Shown: positions 27,915-36,861 of the stretch, piece by piece
Numbering within the stretch: the first letter of the stretch is position 1
How the letters are laid out: each line of letters begins with the position of its first letter
DNA from: an uncultured Agathobaculum sp.
Lineage (GTDB): Bacteria; Bacillota; Clostridia; Oscillospirales; Butyricicoccaceae
Direction: 5' to 3'
Length of the DNA stretch: 64,000 nucleotides
Assembly (NCBI RefSeq): GCF_944380985.1
Contig: NZ_CALWJJ010000008.1
Span: forward strand, 1 to 64,000
Position numbers and translations under genes: made by a program
Notes under the pieces: generated by a model
What the model was told of the DNA's origin: nothing
What the model saw: the letters and a program-made list of their open reading frames with translations, nothing else
Database searches by the model: none

Positions 27915-29573
27915 TTGAACAAGCTATGGATAAAGCGCACGCTGGCCGCAGCTGTGTGCGCCCTCTGCACGCTCGCATCCGCGTGCGGCGCGCCGGACAT
28001 AGCCGGCGAAGAACCACCTGTCGACAATGTGCAGGTGTCGGACGCATACTTCGGCCTCGCCTGGTACCAGAACGGAACGCTCAATCCCGTACTCGACAAT
28101 ACCGACATCAACCGCGTGCTATGCGAGGCGCTGTACGAGGGCCTGTTCGAGGTGACGGACAACTTCACCGCGGAAAACGTGCTGTGCGAAAGCTATGAAG
28201 GTGACGGCACCACCTTTACCTTTCGCCTGCGCAGCGACGTAGCCTTCTGGTCGGGCGAAATGCTGACCGCGGCCGATGTGGTCGCCAGCCTGCAGGCGGC
28301 GCAGCATAACGATTCTTCTCCATTTTATAACAGGCTGACCGAAGTGTCCTCGCTTGAGGCGGTGGACGATCAGACCGTGCGCATCGTGCTCATCTCGCCC
28401 AATGTGTATTTCCCGCGCCTGCTCGATATTCCGATCTACCGCGCAGGCTCGGCGGACAGCGGCAGTTTCGCCGACGGCACCGGTCCTTACCGGCCAGTCG
28501 AGCAGCAGGGCCGCTGGACGCTTGAGGCCAACGAAAACTGGCACGGCGGGTTCCTCGGCTCGATCCGCCACATTACGCTTGTCACCATGACGCGCGCGGA
28601 CGCCGCCCTGTCCAGTTTCCAGACCGGAGATGTATCGCTTATGCGCGCGGCGCGCATCGACCCCGATCCGCCCAATGTCGGCGGTTCGGTCGATACCGCT
28701 CAGACCGCCGGTACGTCGCTGCACTATCTGGGCTTTAACCACGATAACCCGCTGCTGGCAAACGCCGGGGTGCGGCAGGCGCTCAGCGCCGCGCTCAACC
28801 GTCAGAGCCTGTGCGAGACCCAGCTGCAAACCTTTGCCGATCCGGCGGTGCTGCCGGTCAACCCGCAGCCGGCCGACAGCAGTCTTGCAATCAACCTGTC
28901 TGCCGATCCAAACGGCGCGATGCAGCGATTGCGCAATGCCTTGCAGGGCACCGCCACCACCGGCGAGGAAACAGGCGAAGAAGACAGGGAGAACGCCGGC
29001 CAGGACGAAGCGGCTGGAGAGCATAGCGCGGGCGACGGCTCGGACAGCGCCGGAACTTTTGCGAGCGATGCGAACAGCACAGTCTATGCGAGCATTGGCG
29101 CTGCGGCGGAAACCGTGCTGTCCATCCGGCTGCTGGTCAACTCGGACAATCCGTTTAAGACCGCGGCGGCCGAACAGATCGCAGCCAGCTGGAACGCGCT
29201 CGACGGCGTGCGCGTCACGGTCGACCGGCAGCCATACGACACCTTTATCTCGATGCTGCAGTCGGGCGATTTTGACGTTTATTACGGCGAGACCCAGCTG
29301 ACCGCTGACTTTGACCTTCGGCCGCTGCTCTCGGCAGCTGGCAGGCTTAACTACGGTGGCTACGCGAGCGAGGCGATGTCCGATGCGATCGCCGCGGCAC
29401 GCAGCGGAGAAAGCATCGTGGCGTTCTACCAGACCTTTCTTGACCAGATGCCGATCGTTCCGCTTGCGTTTGAACGTGGACAGATCATTCTGCGCAAAGG
29501 ACTGATCGACAACTATCACCCCACGCCGTACAATGCCTTCTCTGCGCTGGAGACATGGACATCGCTTAACTGA
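27915..29573 (+). CDS. ABC peptide/nickel-type substrate-binding lipoprotein (SBP family 5)
   Basis: The 552-residue lipoprotein has signal peptide MNKLWIKRTLAAAVCALC and lipobox LASAC (Cys24). The SBP_bac_5 fold shows in YEGLFEV, FWSGEMLTAADVVASL, NENWHGG and the C-terminal QMPIVPLAF. An acidic, low-complexity insert (about 345-389) sits between the lobes, unusual for the family. TTG is preferred as start because AAAGGGAGA lies 8 bases upstream; an in-frame ATG at 27888 overlaps pgeF. No permease or ATPase genes are adjacent, so its transporter is elsewhere or it acts as a receptor. Confidence 0.83.
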   Translation: MNKLWIKRTLAAAVCALCTLASACGAPDIAGEEPPVDNVQVSDAYFGLAWYQNGTLNPVLDNTDINRVLCEALYEGLFEVTDNFTAENVLCESYEGDGTTFTFRLRSDVAFWSGEMLTAADVVASLQAAQHNDSSPFYNRLTEVSSLEAVDDQTVRIVLISPNVYFPRLLDIPIYRAGSADSGSFADGTGPYRPVEQQGRWTLEANENWHGGFLGSIRHITLVTMTRADAALSSFQTGDVSLMRAARIDPDPPNVGGSVDTAQTAGTSLHYLGFNHDNPLLANAGVRQALSAALNRQSLCETQLQTFADPAVLPVNPQPADSSLAINLSADPNGAMQRLRNALQGTATTGEETGEEDRENAGQDEAAGEHSAGDGSDSAGTFASDANSTVYASIGAAAETVLSIRLLVNSDNPFKTAAAEQIAASWNALDGVRVTVDRQPYDTFISMLQSGDFDVYYGETQLTADFDLRPLLSAAGRLNYGGYASEAMSDAIAAARSGESIVAFYQTFLDQMPIVPLAFERGQIILRKGLIDNYHPTPYNAFSALETWTSLN

Positions 29574-29596
29574 TGCCGCAGCGTAAAACAAACCAC

Positions 29597-29644
29597 AAAA
29601 AACCGGCCGGAGCCGCCCCATACGGGCAGCCCCGGCCGGTTTTA
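29597..29644 (+). terminator. Terminator of pgeF-SBP
   Basis: AAAACCGGCCGG pairs with CCGGCCGGTTTT in a long stem with inner GCCC/GGGC, lying before the convergent desulfoferrodoxin gene. Confidence 0.8.
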
Positions 29645-29661
29645 ACATGCAAAGCCGCAGA

Positions 29662-30042
29662 TCAAAGCGCCTTTTTCCACAGGCCGTGCAGGTTGCAGTA
29701 CTCGTATACTGCTTCGGCCTTTTCGCCCGCCGCCAGGCGGAACGACGCCTCGGGCGCGCCGGTGTGATTGAGCACAGCGCGGTGCACGCCCTTGTCCGTT
29801 ACCAGCCAGACAAACGCAATGTGGTGCTCCTCGGTCATCGGGTGCGTCACCTCGCCTACGCAAACGCGCACCGTATCGCCCTCAACCGCGACGGTCGGCA
29901 CATGCTTTTCGGCGGCGCCGTCACTCTCGCCGGCCTTGAACGCCTTCATGGGCTGGCCACAGCAGATCACCGGCACGCCGTGGTCGTCGATCATCTCAAT
30001 AATATTACCGCAGTGCATGCATTTAAAAATCTTCAGTTCCAT
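29662..30042 (-). CDS. dfx: Desulfoferrodoxin (superoxide reductase)
   Basis: The 126-residue protein reduces superoxide to hydrogen peroxide without forming oxygen, a defence typical of anaerobes. Center I ligands are Cys8, Cys11, Cys27 and Cys28. Center II ligands His47, His67 (HPM), His73, Cys116 and His119 (CNLHG) are all present, so it is the two-iron type. The start follows AGGAGGAAC. It appears to be a single-gene unit. Confidence 0.95.
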   Translation of the reverse strand: MELKIFKCMHCGNIIEMIDDHGVPVICCGQPMKAFKAGESDGAAEKHVPTVAVEGDTVRVCVGEVTHPMTEEHHIAFVWLVTDKGVHRAVLNHTGAPEASFRLAAGEKAEAVYEYCNLHGLWKKAL

Positions 30043-30137
30043 TGTCAGTTCCTCCTTTTGACTGTTGCTTTTCTAATGATTATCTCTGGCGTTCACAGAC
30101 GCCTTATCTATGGAAAACCGCGTCATACCGCAGTTTT

Positions 30138-30165
30138 CATAAAAAGCCCAATCAGGCTTTTTATG
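30138..30165. terminator. Symmetric terminator hairpin
   Basis: CATAAAAAGCC pairs with GGCTTTTTATG across a short loop. It lies 141 bases beyond the ABC ATPase stop and could end that transcript. The 263 bases between dfx and the ATPase hold no other convincing gene. Confidence 0.65.
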
Positions 30166-30305
30166 CGTTGGAAAGCCGTCTTATGCGGCGCATGATAGGC
30201 GGGTCAATGCCCTTGTCTTCCCGTCCAGCATCTGTTCGCGCGCGGTCTGTGCCGTATCAGAATGATAATTCTCTTTGCGCCGCTGATTGAGCAAAAAACG
30301 CTTCC

Positions 30306-30971
30306 TCAAACGCAGCCGCCATGTAGCACGCCGTTTTCCAGCGTCAGCCGCCGCGCGGCGCAAGCTGCGGCGTGCCGGTCGTGTGTGATGAGGATGACTG
30401 TATTACCCGCCCTGTGCACCGCGCCCAGCAGATCAAGCACGCCCTCGGCGGCTGCGGGGTCGAGGCCGGCGGTCGGCTCGTCTGCCAGCACGACAGACGG
30501 CCTTGTCACCACTGCGCGGGCGATCGCCACACGCTGCTGCTGCCCGCCCGACAGCTGGCCTGGCCGGTGCCCCAGGCGGTCGGCTAAGCCGACCATCTTC
30601 AGCAGCGCGGCCGCGCGCTCAAGCCGCGCCGCGCGCGGCATGCCTTGCAGCGCGAGCGGCAACGCGACATTTTCCAGCGCGGTCATGCCCGGCAAAAGCT
30701 GGAAACGCTGAAACACAAAACCAACCCGCTCGCTGCGTAAGCGCGCGAGCGCCTGCGGCGGCAGGCGGGATACATCTTCTCCATCGAGCAGATAGCGGCC
30801 CTCGGTCAGCGTATCAAGCAGGCCGAGCACATGCATGAGCGTCGATTTGCCCGAACCGGACGCGCCGGTGATCGAAACATATTCCCCGGACCGCACGGTC
30901 AGCTCGACGCTGCGCAGCGCGCACACGCCGCTATCATCATATATTTTACTCGCATGTATCAGCTTTAGCAA
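30306..30971 (-). CDS. ABC transporter ATP-binding protein, MacB/LolD type
   Basis: The 221-residue ATPase has Walker A GASGSGKST near residue 36, signature LSGGQQQRVAIARA near 140 and Walker B VVLADEPTAGLD. It belongs to the MacB/LolD/FtsE-like group that drives MacB-type or FtsX-like permeases. The start is TTG, with AAAGGAGG and proper spacing upstream. No permease gene lies on either side, which is unusual for this group. Confidence 0.85.
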   Translation of the reverse strand: MLKLIHASKIYDDSGVCALRSVELTVRSGEYVSITGASGSGKSTLMHVLGLLDTLTEGRYLLDGEDVSRLPPQALARLRSERVGFVFQRFQLLPGMTALENVALPLALQGMPRAARLERAAALLKMVGLADRLGHRPGQLSGGQQQRVAIARAVVTRPSVVLADEPTAGLDPAAAEGVLDLLGAVHRAGNTVILITHDRHAAACAARRLTLENGVLHGGCV

Positions 30972-31043
30972 GGTTTTTCGCCTCCTTTTTTTCAGTATGA
31001 GGCAAATGTGTTTTAATATACCCCCGATATTCCGGCTGCATGC

Positions 31044-31075
31044 AAAAAGGCTTCCCGCAGAAGGGAAGCCTTTTT
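31044..31075 (-). terminator. MATE gene terminator
   Basis: AAAAAGGCTTCCC pairs with GGGAAGCCTTTTT just after the MATE stop codon. Confidence 0.82.
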
Positions 31076-31084
31076 AGAAACATT

Positions 31085-32443
31085 TTATAAATTGGGCAGG
31101 TTTTTCTTCCAGATGCCGCTTTTATAGAAGAACACCGACAGGCCTGTGCCCAGCAGCCAGCCGATCGGCCAGGACAGCCAGATGCCTAACTCGCTGCCCA
31201 TTAGATTATACAGGATGATGGAAAAGCCGACGCGCAAAATCAGGTCGGAAAATGTTGTTATCATAAACGGACGCATTGCACCCGCGCCACGCAGCACGCT
31301 GTCGCACACAAATTTGACGCACACAACAAGATAGAACGGCGCGAGGATATAAAGGAACTGCCGCCCTACCGATGTAACACCCGATCCGCTGCCCGCCGGA
31401 ATGAACAGGCCGACCAAATCGCCCGCAAACAGCAGGTAAACCGCCATAAACACGGCAGCGAGGCCAAGCGAGAACACCGTGCCAGCCTTGAGGCCGGGGC
31501 TGATGCGCTCAAGCCTGCGCGCGCCGATATTCTGCGCTACATAGCTTGACAGACCCGAGGCAAACGACATGCAGCAAGTCAGCGCAAACATACTGACCTT
31601 GGTCGCGGCCGAGTAACCTGCGATAACCGTCGCGCCGCACAGGTTGACATAATACTGGATGATTACATTTCCGACCGAGACAAAGCTCTGCTGTGCGATG
31701 GACGGCACTGCGTAGTTTACCAGGCGGCGCAGCATTTCCGGGGAAAAGAAAAGGAAGTGCCCCTTGGTATCAAACGAGCGCACACGGCGCAGCAACAGCA
31801 GAAACGCCAAAATGCCCGAAGAGCCTTGCGCAATAAAGGTCGCCCAGGCAACGCCCGCTACATCCCAATGGAATACAGCGACAAAAATCAGGTCGAGCAC
31901 GACGTTGCTGACCGAAGAAATCATCAGCAGAATGAGCGGGGTACGGCTGTCGCCCATTGCATTAAAAATACCCGTGCACACATTATATAAAAACAGAAAC
32001 AGCAGCCCGAACACATAGACGCGCAGATAAAGTGCGCCGTCATCAAAAATATCCGACGGGGTCTGGAGCGCCGCCATGATACCCTCGGTCGCCAATGCCC
32101 CGATCAGGGTAAGGGCAAGGGCGATCACAGTAGTGGTGACAAGCGCGGTCGACACCGCGGTCTTCATGCGCACAAAGCGCTTGGCGCCAAACAGCTGCGA
32201 GATCAGCACGCTCGTGCCGATGTTGACGCCGGTCGCCACAGCGACAAACAACTGGGTGATCGGATAACTCGCGCCGACGGCGGCAAGCGCAAGCTCGCCC
32301 GCTGTGGGTGTTTCGGCAAAACGGCCCACGATCACGGAGTCGGCCATCTGGTAGAGCTGCTGGAACGCGACGCTGATCAGCAGCGGGATCGAAAACCAGA
32401 ACAGCTTTTTGGAGGGGTTGCCTTCGGTTAGATCGGTAATCAA
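31085..32443 (-). CDS. MATE family efflux transporter
   Basis: The 452-residue, twelve-helix protein matches the MATE family of Na+- or H+-coupled exporters: LFWFSIPLLISVAFQQLYQMADSVIVG at the start, and NAMGDSRTPL near 165. The substrate is unknown. The start is TTG with AAGGAAA 7 bases before it. It follows nhaC on the same strand after 112 bases that contain a stem-loop without a T run, so read-through from nhaC is possible. Confidence 0.9.
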   Translation of the reverse strand: MITDLTEGNPSKKLFWFSIPLLISVAFQQLYQMADSVIVGRFAETPTAGELALAAVGASYPITQLFVAVATGVNIGTSVLISQLFGAKRFVRMKTAVSTALVTTTVIALALTLIGALATEGIMAALQTPSDIFDDGALYLRVYVFGLLFLFLYNVCTGIFNAMGDSRTPLILLMISSVSNVVLDLIFVAVFHWDVAGVAWATFIAQGSSGILAFLLLLRRVRSFDTKGHFLFFSPEMLRRLVNYAVPSIAQQSFVSVGNVIIQYYVNLCGATVIAGYSAATKVSMFALTCCMSFASGLSSYVAQNIGARRLERISPGLKAGTVFSLGLAAVFMAVYLLFAGDLVGLFIPAGSGSGVTSVGRQFLYILAPFYLVVCVKFVCDSVLRGAGAMRPFMITTFSDLILRVGFSIILYNLMGSELGIWLSWPIGWLLGTGLSVFFYKSGIWKKNLPNL

Positions 32444-32555
32444 CGGGATTTCCTTCTTTCAACAGATTTGATTTGCAGCGTATATCCCCCGGCGCGGCAG
32501 GGCCGACAGACCGAGGCTCTCGCCGGTCGGGCGGGAGCCAGTCCATTTTATCTGC

Positions 32556-34055
32556 TCAGCGGCCGGCGTGCTGCCTGCGCCGCAGCAGCGAGATCACAGA
32601 AACCATGATCAACAACAGCGCGACGCCGGTCACAAGCGCGGCAAAGCCATTGCCTGTAACGCCGCCCACCAGAAAGCCCACAAAGCTGATCGCCGCAATC
32701 AGCAGCGCGTATGGCATCTGGGTGGAAACATGATCGATATGGTTGCACTGCGCGCCTGCCGAGGACAAGATAGTCGTATCCGATATGGGCGAAACATGGT
32801 CGCCGCATACCGCACCGGACAGGCAGGCCGCGACCGTCATCACCAGCATGGCGCTGGGCGCGTCGCCGAACACCGCGACCGCAATCGGGATCAGGATGCC
32901 GAACGTACCCCAGGAGGTGCCAGTCGCAAACGCAAGGCCGAGCGAGATAAGGAAGAACAGCGCGGGCATGAGCATGGCGATTATCGACTCGCCGTTTACC
33001 AGCGAGGAGACAAAGCCGCCGATGTTTAGATATTCCTCCGCACACACGCCGGACAGCGTCCACGCGAGCGTCAAAATTAGGATAGCGGGTACCATAGCCT
33101 TAAAGCCTTCGGTAAACGATTCGCAAAACTGGCCAAAGGTCAAGATCTTCCGCGGTAAATAGAGCAAAAAGGTAAAAATCAGCGTAAAGAACGAGCCGAG
33201 TACGAGCGCGGTCGACGAATCGCAGCCCGCAAACGCCTCAACCACGCCCACGCCCTCGAGAATGCCGCCGGTATACAGCATACCCGCAATGCACAGCACA
33301 ATCAGCACTGAGATCGGCAGGATGAGATCGTACACCCTGCCCGCGCCGCCAACGACATGGGTCTCCTCCAGCTGGGTCAGGTCGTCGTTGCTGTGTACGC
33401 GCTCGTATGTCTCCATCGGGCCGAAATCATAGTCCACACCCATCAGCCAGATCAGAAAGCCGATGGTCAGCAGTGCATACAGGTTCATCGGAATGGTCTG
33501 CAAAAATAGCGAAAACCCGTCGATACTGCTCGACTCGGGCAGCGACGAGCCAACCGCCGCCGCCCAGCTCGAAATTGGCGCGATGATGCACACGGGCGCC
33601 GCAGTCGCGTCAATGATATAGGCGAGCTTGGCGCGCGTGATGCGGTGCTGGTCGGTCACCGGCCGCATGACCGTGCCGACCGTCAGGCAGTTAAAGTAAT
33701 CGTCTACAAAGATGAAAATACCGAGAATGGATGTGGCATAGGCCGCGCCGCGCCGGTTTTTGATGGTTTTGGCCGCCCATCTGCCATAGGCGCGCGACGC
33801 GCCCGACTTGGTGACAAGCGAAACCAAGATGCCGAGCAGCACCAGAAAAATGCAGATATTGATATTCTCCCCGAGCTTGCCGCCCATGATCTCGAACATC
33901 GTCTCGACCGCGCTGAGCGGCTGAAAGCCGCTGACGAGCAGCGCGCCCACTAGAATACCGATCAGCAGCGAGGAGTAAACTTCCTTGGTGAGCAGCGCCA
34001 GCACGATCGCGATGACCGGCGGCAGCAGCGTCCACACGGTTGCACTCAGCTCCAT
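32556..34055 (-). CDS. NhaC-family Na+/H+ antiporter
   Basis: The 499-residue protein has about twelve helices with NhaC family features: FIFVDDYFNCLTVGTVMRPV, APVCIIAPISSWAAAVGS and GDHVSPISDTTILSSAGA. Such carriers exchange Na+ for H+, or malate/lactate or amino acids in some members. The start MELSATVW follows AAGGGGAAA; a longer in-frame start lies in the promoter. With AGCS upstream and MATE downstream it forms a run of ion-coupled carriers. Confidence 0.88.
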   Translation of the reverse strand: MELSATVWTLLPPVIAIVLALLTKEVYSSLLIGILVGALLVSGFQPLSAVETMFEIMGGKLGENINICIFLVLLGILVSLVTKSGASRAYGRWAAKTIKNRRGAAYATSILGIFIFVDDYFNCLTVGTVMRPVTDQHRITRAKLAYIIDATAAPVCIIAPISSWAAAVGSSLPESSSIDGFSLFLQTIPMNLYALLTIGFLIWLMGVDYDFGPMETYERVHSNDDLTQLEETHVVGGAGRVYDLILPISVLIVLCIAGMLYTGGILEGVGVVEAFAGCDSSTALVLGSFFTLIFTFLLYLPRKILTFGQFCESFTEGFKAMVPAILILTLAWTLSGVCAEEYLNIGGFVSSLVNGESIIAMLMPALFFLISLGLAFATGTSWGTFGILIPIAVAVFGDAPSAMLVMTVAACLSGAVCGDHVSPISDTTILSSAGAQCNHIDHVSTQMPYALLIAAISFVGFLVGGVTGNGFAALVTGVALLLIMVSVISLLRRRQHAGR

Positions 34056-34110
34056 TTCTAAATTTCCCCTTTTTTGCAGGATTGCTTTCTCTTTCTTGCA
34101 TATGTTATTT

Positions 34111-34139
34111 ATTCTATACGGATTGACAAGGCTTGACAA
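34111..34139 (-). promoter_or_regulatory. nhaC promoter
   Basis: TTGTCA and TAGAAT are 17 bases apart on the minus strand. The -35 lies in a short direct repeat (TTGTCAA at two sites). Confidence 0.6.
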
Positions 34140-34169
34140 GGCAAAATCCGTTTTTTGCCGCCGGCAAAT

Positions 34170-35624
34170 TTATTTTTGTGCAATCTGCGTGTTGAATGCA
34201 CGCCGATGTGTCCGAAATTGTCCAATATGATTTGCCCGGCGGTAGCGCCGCCACTCGGCGACCACCTCGCGGCGCAGCATGAGCACGCCAGCAAGGTTGG
34301 GCAGCGCCATCAAGCCGTTAAAAGTATCCGAGATCGCCCAGGCAAGGTCAAGTCGCATCACGCAGCCCACGGCAGCCGCCGCAACAAATAGCGCCTTGTA
34401 GACCGGCACGGCCCGCCTGCCGAGCAGGTATTCGGCTGCGCGCTGTCCGTAGTATGACCAGCCGAGCAAGGTGGAAAACGCAAACAATGCAAGCGAGACC
34501 GCGACAAATCCGCCGCCAAGTGGGCCGAGCGCGGCCGAAAACGCCGCCGCAGTCAGCTCGGCGCCTGTCGTCAGCCGGTCGAGCAGCGGCGTGCCGGCGG
34601 CAAGGCCGTAACGTGCCGCGTCATACGCGCCGCTTGCAAGAATGACAAGCGCGGTCACCGTGCACATGACAATGGTGTCAAAAAACACCTCGAACACCGC
34701 CCACATACCCTGCTCGCACGGTTCCTTTGCATCCGCCGCTGTATGCACCATGACCGAAGAGCCCAGTCCGGCCTCATTGGAAAACACCCCGCGCGATACG
34801 CCCACACGGATGGCCTGCGCCATGCCATAGCCCGCTATGCCGCCCGCACCCGCCTGCCAGTCAAACGCCGCAGACAGGATCTGCGCGCAGGCCTGCGGCA
34901 GACGCTCTCGGCAGCTCCACAGCACGAAAAGCGCGCCGCCCATGTAAAACAGCGCCATGACGGGCACGAGCATCTCGGTTACCCGTGCGATACGCCGCAG
35001 CCCGCCCAGCAAGGCTGCAGCAAGTAGGACGGCGGTGACAAGCCCGGTCAAATGCGGCGGCACGTCGAACACACCCGACAATCCGCCCGCGATCGAGTTA
35101 CACTGGCTCATATTGCCGATGCCAAATGAAGCCAGCACGCAAAACAGCGCAAATGCTGCGGCAAGCAACGGACTAAACAGCCCGTTTTTCAGATACAGCA
35201 TCGGCCCGCCGCACCAGGCGCCGTCCTTGCTGCGCACGCGGTAAAGCATGCCGAGCGTATTTTCCGCAAACGCGGTCATCATGCCGAAAAACGCCGACAC
35301 CCACATCCAGAACACCGCGCCCGGACCGCCAATGGTAAGCGCGGTGGCAACGCCCGCGATATTACCCGTTCCCACCGTGGCGGCTAACGCGGTGCACATC
35401 ACCCCAAAGGGCGAAACACCCGCCGCGCTGCTTTTGCGCCGCGCCGCGCCGGTAAAGCACGAAAACAGCGTTTTGCGCAGCCACAATCCGATATGCCGCA
35501 GCTGGAATAGGCGGGTCGCGGCAGTGAAGTATATACCCGTGCCCACAAGTAGCACCAACATGGGCGGTCCCCAGATCAGGCCGCGTACGAGGTCGTTTAT
35601 CCGGATGATGGTTTCGGTCAACAT
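34170..35624 (-). CDS. Sodium:alanine symporter (AGCS family)
   Basis: The 484-residue carrier has the AGCS signatures ATVGTGNIAGVATALTIGGPGAVFWMW near residue 80 and GVFSNEAGLGSS near 275. It imports alanine or glycine with Na+. The start MLTETI follows AAGGGAGGAAA with good spacing. The stop lies 31 bases before the nhaC promoter. Confidence 0.93.
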   Translation of the reverse strand: MLTETIIRINDLVRGLIWGPPMLVLLVGTGIYFTAATRLFQLRHIGLWLRKTLFSCFTGAARRKSSAAGVSPFGVMCTALAATVGTGNIAGVATALTIGGPGAVFWMWVSAFFGMMTAFAENTLGMLYRVRSKDGAWCGGPMLYLKNGLFSPLLAAAFALFCVLASFGIGNMSQCNSIAGGLSGVFDVPPHLTGLVTAVLLAAALLGGLRRIARVTEMLVPVMALFYMGGALFVLWSCRERLPQACAQILSAAFDWQAGAGGIAGYGMAQAIRVGVSRGVFSNEAGLGSSVMVHTAADAKEPCEQGMWAVFEVFFDTIVMCTVTALVILASGAYDAARYGLAAGTPLLDRLTTGAELTAAAFSAALGPLGGGFVAVSLALFAFSTLLGWSYYGQRAAEYLLGRRAVPVYKALFVAAAAVGCVMRLDLAWAISDTFNGLMALPNLAGVLMLRREVVAEWRRYRRANHIGQFRTHRRAFNTQIAQK

Positions 35625-35696
35625 AGCGGTTTCCTCCCTTTTGCCGGTTTGCTTCCACTATATGCCCGATCTGCACATCCATGCCGGGTACGCCTC

Positions 35697-35725
35697 TTGC
35701 GCGATGCGCTGGGGGCCGGTATAAT
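35697..35725 (+). promoter_or_regulatory. dus promoter
   Basis: TTGCGC and TATAAT are 17 bases apart, 35 bases before the ATG. Confidence 0.7.
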
Positions 35726-35759
35726 GTAAGGCAGTTCCTATTTTAAACGAGGGTTTGCT

Positions 35760-36728
35760 ATGCAATTCTATTTTGCCCCCATGGAGGGCGTGACAAGCGC
35801 GATCTACCGCCGCACCCACCGCGCGTATTTCCCGGGTGTAGAAAAATACTTCATGCCCTTTATCACCCCAACCGCAACCGGGCGCTTGACCCCACGCCAG
35901 CTGCGTGACATCGCGCCCGCGGCGAACGAGGGCGTGCCCGCCGTACCCCAGCTGCTCACCCGCACCGCGGCCGATTTCATCTGGGCGGCGAACGCGCTGT
36001 TTGACATGGGCTACGCCGAGGTAAACCTCAACCTCGGCTGCCCCTCGGGCACGGTGACTGCCAAGGGAAAAGGCGCGGGCTTTCTGGCCGACCCGGACGG
36101 GCTTGACCGCTTTTTTGACGCGGTGTTCGCCGCCTGCCAGGGCCGCATCTCAGTCAAGACCCGGCTGGGCCTGCGCGACCCGGCCGAGTTTGACCGCCTT
36201 ATCGCGGTCTACAACCGCTATCCTATAGCCGAGCTGACCATCCACCCGCGCGTGCGGCAGGACTTTTACAAAGGGCCTGTGCGCGCGGCTGACTTTGCCG
36301 CCGCTCTGCCGCGTCTCTGTATGCCGGTGTGCTACAATGGCGATGTAACGCGTCAGGCGGAAGCGCACGCCATCCGGAAGCGCTGGCCCGGGGTCGAGGC
36401 GATCATGATCGGCCGCGGGCTGATCGCCGACCCATCGCTTATCACCCGGCTGGCAGGCGGCCCCCGGGCGGACAAGCAAACGCTCGAAGCTTTTCATAAT
36501 ACGCTGTACGCGCACTATTGCGACGCCTTTGGTGACCGCCGCATCGCCGTGCAGCGTATGAAAGAGATCTGGTTTTACCACATTGGCCTGTTCGCAGCGA
36601 GCGAAAAGCACGGCAAGGCGATTAAAAAATCCCGCACGGCGGATGAATACGAGCGCGCAGCGGCTGCGGTGTACCGCGACCTTGACCTGCTTGAGAACTT
36701 AGCGCCCATCTGGTTCCGCCCGGTCTAA
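35760..36728 (+). CDS. dus: tRNA-dihydrouridine synthase
   Basis: The 322-residue flavoprotein reduces uridines in tRNA. The FMN-binding TIM barrel starts FAPMEGVTSAIYRR. The catalytic cysteine lies in NLNLGCPSGTVTAKGKGAG near residue 100, and ELTIHPRVRQDFYKGP and IMIGRGLIADP match the family. The C-terminal helical domain recognises tRNA. Which uridine it modifies is not clear from sequence. The ribosome binding site is weak. Confidence 0.9.
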   Translation: MQFYFAPMEGVTSAIYRRTHRAYFPGVEKYFMPFITPTATGRLTPRQLRDIAPAANEGVPAVPQLLTRTAADFIWAANALFDMGYAEVNLNLGCPSGTVTAKGKGAGFLADPDGLDRFFDAVFAACQGRISVKTRLGLRDPAEFDRLIAVYNRYPIAELTIHPRVRQDFYKGPVRAADFAAALPRLCMPVCYNGDVTRQAEAHAIRKRWPGVEAIMIGRGLIADPSLITRLAGGPRADKQTLEAFHNTLYAHYCDAFGDRRIAVQRMKEIWFYHIGLFAASEKHGKAIKKSRTADEYERAAAAVYRDLDLLENLAPIWFRPV

Positions 36729-36786
36729 GGCGCGCCGCGCCACCCGTTCACCTGCAAAAAGTATCACGCGGCAGACGGATGAAAAA

Positions 36787-36815
36787 TTGTATTTTTTGCG
36801 TCTTTATGGTATGCT
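36787..36815 (+). promoter_or_regulatory. Promoter of the molybdenum hydroxylase operon
   Basis: TTGTAT and TATGCT with a 17-base spacer lie 46 bases before the first gene. Confidence 0.7.
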
Positions 36816-36861
36816 ATAGCCATAAGCGAACGGACAACTTGCGCAAAATGGGGGGAAAAGA

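Noticed and set aside
28119..29648. A 509-codon minus-strand frame.
   Set aside because: Antisense of the substrate-binding lipoprotein gene, without motif or start site.
30181..30363. A 60-codon minus-strand frame after the ABC ATPase.
   Set aside because: It overlaps the ATPase gene, has no ribosome binding site and shows no similarity to a permease.
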